Below, piece after piece: positions 10,168 to 21,802 of a stretch of DNA of 64,000 nt. How positions within the stretch are numbered: the first letter of the stretch is position 1; every line of letters begins with the position of its first letter. The DNA is taken from the NCBI RefSeq assembly GCF_028640845.1, contig NC_080542.1, forward strand, positions 131,958,580 through 132,022,579, given 5' to 3'. The position numbers were made by a program, and so were the translations under genes. Under the pieces are notes generated by a model. It was not told where the DNA came from. It made no database searches and saw only the letters and a list, made by a program, of their open reading frames with translations. The stretch comes from Ahaetulla prasina. Its lineage: Eukaryota > Chordata > Lepidosauria > Squamata > Colubridae.

Positions 10168-10630
10168 GCTGTAGGGGTGCAGTGGTTGGAATGCAGTATT
10201 GCAGGCTAATTCTGTCAACTGCCAGCAATTTGATCCTGACCGGCTCAGCCTTCCATCCGGTGGTGGTTTTCACTTAATTCTACTACTGGTTCACCCCACG
10301 TGCGCACCTTCTGCGCATGCGCCTGACCTTCCATGCATGCACTTTGCTCGCATGTGTGCCTTCCATGCATTTGCCCAGCCTCAAAAATGTGGCTGAATAG
10401 GACGGCATAGTGCCGGAGTGAGAAAGCATGCCCACCCACAATCTCCACTGCTGGTTCAGCTGAACTGATACAAACTGGCTGAATACCACCTCTGCTTCCA
10501 TACTTCTGAGGTCAGTAAAATGATAACCAAGGTTTTGGGGGGCAATATGCTGACTATGTAAACCACTTAGACAGACAGTAAAAGCACTGTGAAGTGGTAT
10601 ATAAGTCTAAGAGCTATTTCTATTGCTATT
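10168..10630 (+). mobile_element. Sauria-type SINE split by a MITE
   Basis: The tRNA-like head begins at 10168 (GCTGTAGGGGTGCAGTGG) and the body runs to GGCTCAGCCTTCCAT. The remainder resumes at 10495 with CTTCCATACTTCTGAGGTC and ends with GAAGTGGTATATAAGTCTAA and GCTATTTCTATTGC. The interruption is a 237-bp MITE. Confidence 0.85.
10258..10494. mobile_element. hAT-type MITE inside SINE, 237 bp
   Basis: Terminal sequences CGGTGGTGGTTTTCA and GAATACCACCTCTG are inverted relatives of the ends CAGTGGTGGAATTCA/GAATCCCACCACTG at 25020-25156. It is flanked by CTTCCATC (10250-10257) and CTTCCATA (10495-10502), an 8-bp target duplication with one mismatch. No transposase is encoded. Confidence 0.85.
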
Positions 10631-11510
10631 CATGAGGTTCATCACTGAAAGCAAATCAGCTAATTCCTATGGGGTAGAGGATACTCCCTTACAGAATGGA
10701 GTATCGCTAATCCTAAAAGCCTACAATAGATAGATAGGTAACTGTCCTTTTCCATCTGGCTGTATTTAGTTTATCAAAAGAATATTGTAAAAGATGCTGT
10801 TGACTTCTGGTCTAGAAAAGAACATCTTCAGGAAGGGTAAAAATCTCTATGGGCATCAAGTTATTTGACCAAGAGGACTATTCTCAAATTTATTTGGTGT
10901 CAAATAGTTTTTTTAAAAAAAATGCAGTTCAAAACAATCATAACAGAGTCCATCACAGCATTGTATTAAACTTATTTTGTAAAAATTAGAATGTATTTTG
11001 AAGGGAGGGAATGCACTGGAAAGTGGCTTGGTTGCTGCATATCCCAACAGGATGCATGGTTAATGCACTTACAGCAAAACAAATATATAATTCCATATAG
11101 ATATCTCTGTGCAGAATTTTGACAACAGAGTTTTAAAGTTCAGTATAAGGCAATTTGACTGGCAGATATGGAATTTGAACAGAAAGAAAAGATGGGGTCA
11201 TTTACCCTATGAAAACAGGATTCTATTAAACTTTAGAGAAGATTGAAAATGTTCAGTAGAACTTTTAAAAATAACATTGCTTTTGAGTCTCTTATTAATG
11301 CTTAAAAGTGCATGGACACATTCTTCAGATTTGAAGAGGGATTCAGTTAGGTGAGCTTTTTGGAGTTTCTTCCCTCTTCCCCTTCCATCATGCAATCAAA
11401 TATTTCAAATTGTGGTAAATTTCCAGTGTCAGCAAAGGAGAAAAAATGGTTTTGTATAGATTTCAGACATGAACACATTGTAAGAAGTTCATGAAGGACT
11501 GCTTGAAGAT
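10631..11510. other. No recognised feature
   Basis: AT-rich DNA directly upstream of an L1 ORF2 remnant. Some of it could be further, unrecognisable L1. Confidence 0.4.
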
Positions 11511-11960
11511 GCAAATTCTATTGCATTTTAATTGAAGCTTTGATTGTAGATACCAAAGGTAAACTATAACTTTCCAAAATATTGGAAGAGAATTTTTGGA
11601 ATCAACTATAGATAATAATACTGAAGATTTTAAAGACTCATAAACAATTAAAATCAGAGATTTTTGCCTTGGATTGATGGGTAAGTAGCTGGAAAAATTA
11701 TGGAACATATAACATGTTTTTATATATAACAGCTGCAGGAAGACTATTTATTATATGCTTAAAGGTAGGAACATTCAACTTTACCAATGGTGGAGGAACA
11801 GATAACAAAGATGATTAAACTTGCTGAGATGGTCAAGAAGGAGACAAATATTTTCAATTTACTTGCTTTGGGGACAGATTTTTAAAATTCAAAATTTAAA
11901 ATAAATTTTAATTAAAATCTTAGATAAACTATCTCATGGTAAGCAGTTGTTAAAACAGGT
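11511..11960 (+). pseudogene. Degenerate L1 ORF2 C-terminal region
   Basis: Across shifted plus-strand frames I read pieces matching the end of squamate L1 ORF2: YWKRIFGIN, EIFALD, ITAAGRLF, and LPMVEEQITKMIKLAEMVKK (near 11790-11850). The inverted L1 at 21420-21800 carries the better counterpart IIAARVLYTQRWK...EMARLTKK. Stops and frameshifts are frequent, so it is an old fossil. The 3' UTR is probably the AT-rich sequence that follows. Confidence 0.55.
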
Positions 11961-14170
11961 AGAAATAAAAAGGAATTCTGATTTGGTTAGAAATTCTTCA
12001 TGGTTTTAAGGTTTTGCTGGTTACTGATTCATGTGTGCTTATAAGCTTTGATTCTTGCAAAATTAGTTGATAATGTACATAAAAAAGTTGATTTTGGGTC
12101 TACATAAATCTGAACCACATTTTAAAATATGCAAACAAACAGTGCCAACCACATCTTTAAATAAAGAAATAAATTATGCTAAGTATTTGTCAGAGACACT
12201 AATGCAACCATGCATATTATTAAGGAGATGATCAGTAATATGACACAACTATTATTATATTCTGTAAATTTATGATCAATACTTACCTATTAACTTCTTG
12301 AACAAATAAAAACTGACATCAACACATCTGGAGACTAAACGCAACAATTTTCATCCTGAAGTACTTCCTTTTATTCATTATGTTGTGTTCTTTGAAGATA
12401 TGGTATACTAGGGTTGACTGGAGGGTCTTGTCAACTTATGCAGAAAAGAATATGGCTTTAGTCATGTAGATGCATCATCTGGGGAAACTTCTGAGGTTAG
12501 CTGCCCAAAACATAAGAGAAGTACTTCATGAATCTACTGCTTGAAGTGGCATTTTCTTGAAGGACCTTGTTTGTAAATATGCGCTGAATCCTAAAGTTGG
12601 GAGGAATTTAGACCATCAGATCCAAACACCCAGTTAGACCCCGAATCGACATTAAATAATTGCTGAACCTCCCTTTGACCCTCCAGCAACCTTTATGAAT
12701 AATTGGATCCACTTTTGAATCAAACTTGCAGTTATGATTTTTCTCCTCCCCTTGTCTTTCTTTAGACTATCAAGTTTAGACCATTAAGTGCAAGCACCTG
12801 AATTCCTGAAGGTCTCATTTTTTGGGAGTTAATGGAAGACTGGAAAGCCAAGAAAGCTGAAGATCCCTAAAGAAATGGACTACATGTTGAAAGAAATGAT
12901 ATTCCTTCAAACAAACCTCTTGGGTGTTTTTTACAATGATAAACGTAAAAACAGTCCTTCATAAATATTTTTTTTCTGAAACTCCTTGAAAGAAAATTTG
13001 AAAATAAGTAAGTGTGCCTTAATTATTCATTTAATTGAATATGTCAGGTTGGAGAAGAATGTAGAACGATTGTTCTGCAGGAAACTCAGCATTATGATTT
13101 GTTCAACAGACCAAGTATGATATATAGGAAAGCAGCCAAATGTAAAACAAAATGTTCTGTTGCCTTCCCTCCCCCTGAAGAATCTGGCTTTTCTCCAGCT
13201 CCATCATTTCTCTAAGGGAGGCCCAAAGGTACCAGATGGATTGTATTGTGTAATCCTGTTCTACAAATTCATTCATATTTGGCTTCAGTGACCGAAGAAC
13301 CTGCATGCATGCGTTGCAACCTTATACCTCAGTCCAGATGTTTTTGGTAACAAGATGTTGAGTGCCCAGAATGGGAATTCATTTCAAGAAACCCTTGACT
13401 CATTTCCAGGATCTTTAACAGAAGATTTGGAAAACCAGCAGAGAGTTACTGTCTGTTCCCCGTTCATTAGATGCTTTGGAAGTCTGCAGCAGCCCACATG
13501 TGATAGAAAAGTTATGGCTGCGTGTGATATCTTTTAGCTTTCACTGCCAATCCAGGTGGTTTTTAATGATTGTTTTAAAATGCCACATCTGCCAGGTTAG
13601 TCAGAAGGGTTGATTGTCCTGAAATGGACCACTGTGTAATCATTCTCTTATTATCACAAGTGGACATGAAAGAAAGACAGATCTGGAAAAAGCTTCAGTC
13701 GAAGATTGGTAGTTAATTATATAGGGATTCATCTACCCACCCAAGTCATGCCAGAATATTGCTTCGCTGGCACACCTGAAGGCTATGTATTGCTTGGAGA
13801 AATAAAGGGACTGGGGAGTTAGAAGACATCTGGCCAACTTACATTCATCCAGCACCTGTCTGGTCAATAGTGCCCAACTGACTTCATGCAAAGGATTAAC
13901 TCTTAAATTTTAATACATTTAGAATTGAATGGAGGAAATGGAGAGGAAAGGGCAAGTCTTCCAAATTCTATTATGCCACTGAGAAGACAGTGGCATAAAC
14001 TGTCAAAACTAATTTAGCCAAAACTAAACTAACAAAAACAATCCCTGACTAGCCATAGTTGGTGGTTGCAGATAGAAGATAGAGAAAAGAGATTCAGTAG
14101 GTAAAACAATGTGCCCCCCCCTTGATGGTTTCCACATACGGGATCTTCATTTTCCAGAATTTTCAATAGT
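11961..14170. other. No recognised feature (2.2 kb)
   Basis: Low-repeat, AT-rich sequence. I examined the two longest frames (13103-13306 minus and 13355-13537 plus) and saw no domain or codon signature. This may be unique genomic DNA. Confidence 0.5.
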
Positions 14171-14178
14171 CATGAAGC

Positions 14179-15037
14179 CAGGGGTAAAATGCTCCCGGAT
14201 CGGACCGGATCGTACGATCCAGTAGCGATGGCGGCGGGTGGTTCGGAGAACCGGTAGCAATAATCCCTGCCCCCCCATCTGCCCATGCCCAGCTCAGCTG
14301 CGTGATCATCAGAGGGTTGTTGTTTTTTTAAAGCATTTTTTCGGCCGAAGAAAAAATGCTTTAAAAGTGAAAAAAAAAAAAAGCCTTTGATGGTCGCGCA
14401 GCTCAGCTGTGTGCTAGCCAAAAAACGGGGTGGGGGGATCCGTTTTTCCTCCCAGCAGGCTTCTGGGGAGGAAAAATGGACTCTCCCCCACCCCGTTTTT
14501 TGGCTTGCTTAGCAAGCCTGCTGGAAGAGGAAACGGACTTCCCACCCACCCCCACCCTGTTTTTTGGCTTGTCCAGCAAGCCTCCTGGAAGAGGAAATGG
14601 ACTTCCCACCCCCCATTCCAATTTTTGGCTTGTCCAGCAAGCCTCCTGGAAGAGGAAATGGACTTCCCACCCCCCACCCCGTTTTTTGGCTTGCCTAGCA
14701 AGCCTGCTGGAAGGGAAACTGGGGTGTGTGTGTGTGGGTTTCGTTTTTGAGAGAGAGAGAGAAAGAATGGAGGCAAGAAAGGAAGGAAGGAAGAGAGGAA
14801 GGAAGGAGTACAAACCTGGCATTAGACGCAGCTTCAGAGGATAAACCAGGGCTGGAAGGGACCTGGAGGTCATCTAGTCCAACCCTGCTCCAGCAGGACA
14901 TTGCTAGTGAGTTTCTGTTGTTTGATCCCCCAATCACATAGCCCCGCCCACCCATTCACATGAAACCCCACCAAGCCATGCCCCACCAAGCCACGCCCAC
15001 AGAACCAGTAGCAAAAAAAATTTAGATTTTACCCCTG
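14179..15037. mobile_element. hAT-type MITE, 859 bp, with internal minisatellite
   Basis: Termini CAGGGGTAAAATGCTCC and GATTTTACCCCTG are inverted. They are flanked by a perfect 8-bp duplication CATGAAGC (14171-14178 and 15038-15045). Inside are a palindrome around TTCGGCCGAAG (14321-14385), a ~61-bp minisatellite (14427-14712), a GA/GGAA-rich tract (14750-14808), and a CR1 3' end fragment (14846-14910, minus). It encodes no transposase. The element at 50588-51790 is a relative, sharing GCTCCCGG-TTCGG and GGAGAACC-GTAGCAA. Confidence 0.9.
14427..14712. repeat. ~61-bp minisatellite inside MITE
   Basis: The phrase TTTTTTGGCTTG recurs near 14501, 14565, 14626 and 14687 (spacings 64, 61 and 61), each followed by AGCAAGCCT-CTGGAAGAGG and GGACTTCCCACC. 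It explains the long overlapping open frames on both strands here, which are translated repeats and not genes. Confidence 0.9.
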
Positions 15038-15100
15038 CATGAAGCCCACAATCAGAAAACACTGTTGTAGAATGCTTTATCTGTCAAAATTGTGAGTATT

Positions 15101-15231
15101 TTGTGGCTAAGACACTGAGCTTGTCAATCAGAAAGATTGGTAGTTTAGCAGTTTGAATCCCTAGTATAGGTGTCCTGCGTGAGCAGGGAATTGGGCTTGA
15201 TGACCTCCAAGGTCCCTTCCAACTCGTTACT
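15101..15231 (+). mobile_element. tRNA-head/CR1-tail SINE (family C)
   Basis: The head GTGGCTAAGACACTGAGCTT and B-box-like GTTTGAATCCCTAG are joined to a CR1 3' end (GTCCTGCGTGAGCAGGGAAT, then TGACCTCCAAGGTCCCTTCC). At ~130 bp it is a minimal SINE, tRNA promoter plus LINE recognition tail. The sister copy is at 40865-41017. Confidence 0.8.
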
Positions 15232-15935
15232 GTAAAAAGGTAAACAAATATCAGTTTTTAGTAACAATTGCTACTAGGGCAATCCAAAGGATGAATTTTG
15301 CCATCCAGCCACAGAAATGAAGGAGGACACTAGTATTTCTTTCTTCATCTGTCAAAGACTTAGTACATTTTATACACAGAGGCATATTATTTTCAGTTCC
15401 TGAGCCTGAATTTTAGCTCTTAAATTCCCAAATAAGGTCTTCCAGGTTTTCTGTGCTGACCGACAAATAGATAGTACACTCCAAACTCTTTGTTTCATTC
15501 ATTTGAAAAGAAATCTGAAAGCCATCCTTCAAAAAATGATTTCCCCAAGCTTGCTAAATACGCACATAAATCATGGTACAATTTTAGGGGGAGGAAGTAA
15601 AAACTAAAATAAAATACAGATAATAATACAGAAACAGTCAAGACGCAATCCACAGGCAGCCTGATGACTGAGCTTTGTTGCAGGACTGGAAGTTAAAAGG
15701 TTAAGATGGATCTATATTAAGAGGCATGGAAGAATAACAATAAGGCTAACAAAAGAATAATAATGCCAGCAGCAGGCATATCTAATGTGGAGAGGAGCAT
15801 TCCTAAGCTACCATGGAGAAGGGCCCCAAGAATTTCCTAGGGCGGTAGTGGTGAGGAGAGTGAAAGCGATAGGTCTTAAGCAACATTCTAGCTTTTGACT
15901 TTTATTTTTGCAGCTGCTCTTTGGCAAAGTAAAAT
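15232..15935. other. No recognised feature
   Basis: Nothing recognisable between the SINE and the (CA)n array. Confidence 0.5.
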
Positions 15936-15975
<40 letters not shown>

Positions 15976-15976
15976 G
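15936..15976 (+). repeat. (CA)n microsatellite with CG interruption
   Basis: CACACACACGCGCGCACACA, followed by a pure CA run to 15974. The CG core could promote Z-DNA-type alternating purine-pyrimidine structure. Confidence 0.9.
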
Positions 15977-16170
15977 TGAATGGTGACTAAAATAGCAAAT
16001 GAACTTGGCATTCAAGGAAGGGGGATCAGACTACTGGAGATGGTGAGAATCTGCCCGAATCTGCTCATTTGTACTGTGTTGCAAGAACTTGTATAAAAAT
16101 AAGAAATGACCCAGCAAGTATGAAACTGAAAGTCAGCAAAGTTGGGGACCTGAAGGAATTCGCTCAAATT

Positions 16171-16198
16171 CTGGATGGATGGATGGATGGATGGATGC
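16171..16198 (+). repeat. (GGAT)n microsatellite
   Basis: Six to seven GGAT units, followed by degenerate GCAGGCAGACTGATAAATAG. Confidence 0.85.
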
Positions 16199-16240
16199 AG
16201 GCAGACTGATAAATAGACAGACAAACAGAATAAATAAAGA

Positions 16241-16500
16241 GCCATTTTTTGTCTAATGGTTAAAGCACCAGGTTAAGAGACCAGGAGATTGTGAATTCTA
16301 ATCCTACCTTAAGCACAGAAGCTGGTTTGGTGACTTTGGGGCAGTCCTTCACTCTGTCAGCCCAATTCAATTCAGAAGATTGTTGCTATAGGGAAAATTG
16401 GAAGAGTCAGGGATATTAGCTATGTTCTCCACCTTGAGTTATTTATAAAAATTGTATGGCAGATTAAAAAAAAATCTGAAATGAATTAAAAATAAATTCT
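16241..16500 (+). mobile_element. tRNA-derived SINE (family F), near full length
   Basis: A head with GTCTAATGGTTAAAGCACCA and B-box-like TGTGAATTCTAATCC is followed by GGTGACTTTGGGGCAGTCC, CTTCACTCTGTCAGCCCAA, CACCTTGAGTTATTTATAAA and an A-rich end. The middle phrase GTGACCTTGGGCAGTC-type is typical of tetrapod tRNA SINEs with a conserved core. Confidence 0.65.
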
Positions 16501-17118
16501 AACTGATCTAAGAATAACCTTTAAGTAAAATAAACAAAATCCACTGCGTTGCTTGAGTTTGTGCTTAAGGTAGATGGATTTGACTATGGCTGGAAGCAGC
16601 TGCTTTTTGGCCAATGGTGATTGATGCTGTTTTCTCCCAGAAATGCAAAACAGACCCGACAAATTCTGAGGCTGGCATTTAAAATAAGATCAATGGATGT
16701 ATTTATGAGTAGAGTGAGAATTGGAAAGCAAACATGTTATCGCCTCTCAGTGGAATGCATGAGCACAAGGCCTGGAATCAACAATATGAATTTCAACCCA
16801 TTCCACTTCACACTTGTGTGCAAGCTCCAGTTTTCAGAAGATGTTTTCACCCAGCAGTATGGTGGTGCTACAGAAAATGAGTTCTGCATCCTGCAAATAT
16901 GGAAGTCATCAATCCTAAAAATTCCTAATAACACATCTCTATGCCATTTGCGAACAAAAGCTTTTCCAGTTTTGGCCTTCTCCATCCCCAGATTGTAGGA
17001 GCCCATTATAGCATTTGGAGATGATAAGAGAGAGAGAGAGAGAGAATCCTGATATAAGAAAATAAAATAAAACAAAAACAAAAAACAAACAAACCCTACT
17101 ATCTAGTACATCTAGTAC
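16501..17118. other. No recognised feature
   Basis: A 125-codon plus-strand frame at 16621-16998 has no family signature, no conserved motif and an equally long shadow on the other strand. I treat it as chance. A (GA)n run is at 17028-17046. Confidence 0.45.
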
Positions 17119-17126
17119 ATCTAGTA

Positions 17127-17510
17127 TCTATCTATCTAAACTCAAAGCCTGCGGGCTGCTTAGATCTGGCCCATGGGGCTGACCTGGAAACAATCAAGGA
17201 TTGGCCTGCACAGCCCTCCAGAGCTCTGTTTTCCCTAACAGAAGGTTTCTGGAGGCCATCACAGCTGAAAATGGAGCTGTGTGGACTGCAGGTCCTCCTG
17301 AGCTCTGTTTTTTTCTGACAGAGGGTTGCAGAAGGCCATCACAGCCAAAATATGGAGCTTGGGAGCCCGTTTTCGCTGGTAGAGCACAGGCATCCCCAAC
17401 ATGAGTGATGTTGAGCTGGCCGCGTCCACCCTGGCCATGCCCACCCTGGCCTCCTGAGGTCAAACACAACCCTGATGCAGCCCTCAATGAAATTGAATTT
17501 GACACTCCTG
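17127..17510. mobile_element. hAT-type MITE, ~384 bp
   Basis: The right end ATTTGACACTCCTG is the reverse of the CAGGAGTGTCAAACTC end in the copies at 33750-34109 and 54792-55369. It is flanked by a perfect ATCTAGTA 8-bp duplication (17119-17126 and 17511-17518). The similar peptides read from the three copies (MSNSISLRAASG...) come from shared DNA, not selected coding. Confidence 0.75.
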
Positions 17511-17582
17511 ATCTAGTAGCTTGACACCTCCAACTTGTTCTGTAATTCCATTAGTGGAATTCACTATTCTGATATTTTCTTT

Positions 17583-17950
17583 ATAGGTTGTTGTAAGCCT
17601 TCAACTTGCAACTACAGTTGGGACTAGAATTTCCATTGCTAAGTTGGTAAATCATGCCTGATTTTATAACCTTTTATGCTACTGTTGTTAAGTGAACCAC
17701 TTTTAGGTGAATCATACAGGTAGTAAGCAAACCTGGCTTCTCCCATTGACTTCGCTTGTCACAAACTAGTGGAGAAGGTTGCAAATGGACATCACATGAT
17801 CCCAGGATGCTATAGCCATCACTAAACATATGTCAGTTGCCAATCACCCAAATTTTGATCAGCTGGTCTTGGAAATGCTGTGATGATTTTAAGTGCAAGG
17901 TAGTGAAAGTTGTCACAATCAAGGAGTTGTAAATCAAGGACTTTCTGTAG
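17583..17950. mobile_element. Family E inverted-end element
   Basis: The copy runs from TTATAGGTTGTTGTAAGCCTT to GTAAATCAAGGACTTTCTGT. Internal landmarks are GCTAAGTTGGTAAATCATGCC, CCCATTGACTTCGCTTGTCA and GATCCCAGGATGCTATAGCC. It is non-coding. Confidence 0.6.
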
Positions 17951-17993
17951 TGATTTTTTTTCTTTTCTTTTCCTTTATCTTTTGCCACTTTGA

Positions 17994-18123
17994 TAGTGTT
18001 TCTCAAGCTTTGCAGTTGAAGATGTGTGGTCTTCGGCACCAGAATTCCTCAGCTAATATGCTACCTGGGGGATTCTGGGAATTGAAGTCCATGCATCTTC
18101 AAGCTACCAAGGCTAAGAAACTG
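17994..18123. mobile_element. hAT-type MITE, ~130 bp
   Basis: TAGTGTTTCTCAAGCTT at the left and AAGGCTAAGAAACTG at the right frame inverted halves with CCAGAATTCCTCAGC and GGGATTCTGGGAATTGAAGTC. It is the same family as 59514-59647. The 8-bp flanks do not match clearly. Confidence 0.7.
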
Positions 18124-18718
18124 TACTCCATGGGCATATTCTTTCCTCCCAAGAAAAACAATTGTATTTCAATAAAACCAAATGAGCCTGGTCAGAGAAT
18201 TTAAAAAAATATTCAGTGTAAGCTTTGGTTGCAGTTCTTTGTCATTTTTAGCAGTCCCTTAGCTTTTTCTAGCATTTGCTAGGTGCCTAAGGGAAGTGAG
18301 TTAACAGGAGTGCATTTCCCATATTATTTCTTCAGGGTCACTGAGAAGTCTCCTTTGTACCTGTCTTTTGATAGTAGCAGTCTCCCTATGTCAAAAGAGA
18401 GCAAACTCTAATTGAATTTTGTACATGAAAGGGGTTTGCTGAAGAAGCTATTCCTTTCTGTCACTTCACGGAAGCATAGTGACCCATATACACTTAAGAT
18501 GTGACTTTCAGAATAAATCAAGAATGTAGTATAAAGTGAAACACTGACTTCAAAGAAAGGCAGGTGGAAATCCCTTGATTTTTTTCTTAAAAATAAGGTT
18601 GTAAGAATGTTTTAATTGCACATTACTATAGGGTAGTAAGCAGTCATTCTCCCTGTTACACAAGATTAATTTGAAGTCCTTACTGCAAAGCAGTTGAGAA
18701 GAACTGTAAAAAATCTAA
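18124..18718. other. No recognised feature
   Basis: Nothing recognised on either strand. Confidence 0.5.
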
Positions 18719-18850
18719 CGTGTTTCCCCGAAAATAAGATCCTGTCTTATATTTTTTTGAACCCTGAAATAAGCACTTGGCCTTATTCCCATGCACTCAA
18801 AAACCTGATTGGGCTTATTATTGGGGATGTCTTATTTTGGGGGAAACACG
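18719..18850. mobile_element. MITE with CGTGTTTCCCCGAAAATAAG ends
   Basis: The left end CGTGTTTCCCCGAAAATAAG and right end CTTATTTTGGGGGAAACACG are inverted repeats about 20 bp long. The interior repeats GGCTTATT-type phrases. A short relative is at 27537-27585. I recognise it as a widespread tetrapod DNA element but will not assign the superfamily. Confidence 0.7.
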
Positions 18851-19494
18851 ATAGTTCCAACTTCTAAAAGAAATACTTCACAACTGTTCCACCTCATTAT
18901 TTTTTTTTGGTTCTCCTCTGTAATCATAGAAAACTTATATATCTTCCACTGATGTTCACATAATGTTGACATGTATTTTCTTATTGACAGAATCTATTCA
19001 AAGAGGCAAGTTTACTGCAGTGAACATATGGTGTTGAAGCAAGAAACTGCAGTGGTCATAAATCCCTTTGCAACAGATAATTTACACTCTGAGCTCAAGG
19101 TGAGGTTTGTAACATTCTCAGAAGAGACATCAAGTATCTAAGAGCTCTTACGACCTTTTGTTCATTCAGTAAGGTAGAATTAGGTTTTGCTACTTGGAAA
19201 AACTGAGCTTTTATCTGATATCTCCATGGAGCACTTCATGTTGATTTTTTGGCAACAATACTAAAATGTTCCTCATTGCCCTCTGTCCCCTCCACATTAC
19301 CAGTGTAATCCTAAAATATTCTCCTGTTCTTTCATCCAAATATTAAGCAGGTCTGGAACTGCTTAGTTTCGCTGAGATCAGCCAGGTTAGCTAATTATCC
19401 AGCTGCAAACTTTGCTAAGAAAGCATGAGCAAAACTGTCCATTTTCAAAAACAATCTTGAGATGTAACCATGACAAGTCTAAATTCTGAAACCC
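18851..19494. other. No recognised feature
   Basis: AT-rich spacer left of the nested LINE stack. Confidence 0.5.
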
Positions 19495-19577
19495 TTTTTA
19501 TTTATTTATGTTTATTGAGAATGTTACATGAAGTAAAAGACAAATCTAAAAAGAGACATAATAATAATAATAATAAC

Positions 19578-21195
19578 AACAGAGTTGGAAGGGACCTTGG
19601 AGGCCTTCTAGTCTAACCCCCTGCCCAGGTAGGAAACCCTACATCATCTCAGTCAGATGATTATCCAACATTTTCTTAAAAATTTCCACTGTTGGAGCAT
19701 TCAGAACTTCTGTGGGCAAGTCGTTCCACTTATTAATTGTTCTAACTGTCAGGAAATTTCTCCTTAGTTCTAAGTTGCTTCTTTCCTTGATCAGTTTCCA
19801 CCCATTGCTTCTTGTTCTACCCTCAGGTGGTTTGGAGAATAGCCCGACCCCCTCTTCTTTGTGGCAACCCCTGAGATATTGGAACACTGCTATCATGTCT
19901 CCCCTAGTCCTTCTTTTTATTAAACTAGACATACCGAGTTCCTGCAACCGTTCTTCATATGTTTATCCTCCAGTCCTCTAATCATCTTTGTTGCTCTTCT
20001 CTGCACTCTTTCTAGAGTCTTAGCATCTTTTTTACATCGCGGTGACCAAAACTGAATGCAGTATTCCAAGCGTGGTCTTACCAAGGCTTTATAAAGTGGC
20101 ACTAACATTTCACGTGATCTTGATTCTATCCCTCTGTTTATGCAGTCCAGAACTGTATTGGCTTTTTTAGCAGCTGCTGCACATTGCTAGCTCATATCTA
20201 AATGGTTGTCCACTAGGACTCCAAGATCCCTCTCACAGGTACTACTATTGAGCAAGATACCACATATCCGGTACCTGTGCATTTTGCCTAAATGTAGAAC
20301 CTTACTTTTTCACTGTTGAATTTCATTTTGTTAGATAGCGCCCAATGTTCAAGTCTGTCAAGATCCTTCTGTAACTTGAGCCTATCTTCTGGAGTATTGG
20401 CTATTCCTGCCAGCTTGGTGTCATCTGCAAATTTGATGAGTTCCCCATCTATCCCCTCGTCCAAGTCATTGATGAAGATGTTGAAGAGTACTGGGCCTAA
20501 AACAGAGCCTTGGAGTACTCCACTACATACTTCCCTCCATGTGGATGTAGTTCCATTGAGGACTACACACTGAGTGCGGTTGGTCAGCCAGTTATGAATC
20601 CATCTGGTGGTGGTGCTGTCTAAACCACATTTTTCTATCTTATCTAGTAGTAGGTTATGGTCTACTTTATCAAATGTTTTACTGAAGTCCAAGTAAATTA
20701 TATCAACAGCATTCCTCTGGTCCACTAATTTTGTCACTTTGTCAAAGAATGCAATAAGATTAGTCTGGCATGATCTGTTTTTGACAAACCCATGTTGGCT
20801 TTTGGTTATTACTTTGTTTGCTTCCAGGTGTTTGGTGATTTGTTGCTTGATTATCTTTTCCAGAATCTTCCCTGGTATTGAGGTCAGGCTGATAGGTCTG
20901 TAGTTTCCTGGATCTGTTTTTTTCCTTTTTTGAAGATGGGAACTACATCAGCTCTTTTCCAGTCTTCTGGCAGCTCCCCTGTGCTCCAGGATCTTCGAAA
21001 GATATAGCTCAGTGGTTCTGAGATCTCGTCTGCCAGTTCCTTCAGAACCTTGGGGTGTAATCCATCCAGTCCTGGTGATTTGAACTTGTCTAGGGTAGAC
21101 AGGTGTTCACTTACCATTTTCTTCCCTATTTTAACTTGTGTTTCTAATCTGTTTTTTGTAGTGCTGTTTTTGATAGGTTGGATTAATTTTTCCTT
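19578..21195 (-). pseudogene. CR1 LINE, 5'-truncated, pol broken
   Basis: Minus-strand pol pieces cover the RT and C-terminal region: 21234-20884 (KSPGLDGLHPKVLKELADEI), 20737-20288 (RT core), and 20108-19639 ([31 protein letters not shown]). The 3' UTR ends at 19578 and is followed by a TTA-type tail. Breaks are a frameshift near 19940, an in-frame stop near 20190 and further gaps between the pieces. The endonuclease is missing through 5' truncation. It lies inside the L1 3' UTR. Confidence 0.85.
20288..20737 (-). pseudogene. CR1 reverse transcriptase core
   Basis: A 149-codon frame with the RT motifs [11 protein letters not shown] (residues ~17-27), [11 protein letters not shown] (~75-85) and the catalytic FADDTKLAG (~103-111). 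The usual GVPQGS has become GVLQGS. A functional protein would copy CR1 RNA at a nicked target in the nucleus. The frame is cut off from its upstream and downstream parts, so it is not functional. Confidence 0.85.
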
Positions 21196-21802
21196 TTGTG
21201 TAAAGACATAAAAAGAAGAAATAAAAAGATGCAAGAAAATAAAGAAAATAAAACAAGGTTCATGTTATACTGTATAATGACCTTTGTCCTTTTCTTCAAC
21301 AGGTAATTACAATTTTATAATCTGCCTTCCCTCTTAGATGTTACACAAATCCCAACAGCCCCTTACTTAATTCCATCCACTTTTTAAATCCTCAGATCCA
21401 TAAATCATCATATTATTGTTTTTTTCTTTCAGGAAAGACTCCATATAAAGTTTCTGGTCTTTTTAAAAAGGTTTTATTCTTTTTTCTTAGTCAGCCTTGC
21501 CATCTCAGTGAATTTTGACATTTTCACAATCTATTCTTCTGTAGTGGAAATTTCATTATTTTTCCATCGTTGAGTATACAGTACTCTTGCTGCAATTATC
21601 ACAAACAAAATTAGTCTTACCATGAGTCATTTCTAATTCATTATCCATAAATCTCAATAAAAAGTTTTGGTTTCTTAATCAAATTTATCTTTAATTTTTT
21701 CCCATCATATTAATTTAATCCAACATTTCTTAGATGTCTCGTAGGATAAAATGTCCCCTCGTATTTTGCACATCTCCAATCTTGGTTTGAAATATCTTTA
21801 GA

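Noticed and set aside
14403..14873. Long overlapping ORFs on both strands (up to 156 codons)
   Set aside because: Open frames come from the 61-bp minisatellite, whose repeat is free of stops in several frames. They lie inside a MITE.
16621..16998. 125-codon plus-strand ORF as a possible host gene
   Set aside because: There is no recognisable domain, an equally long ORF lies opposite, and there is no splice or promoter context.
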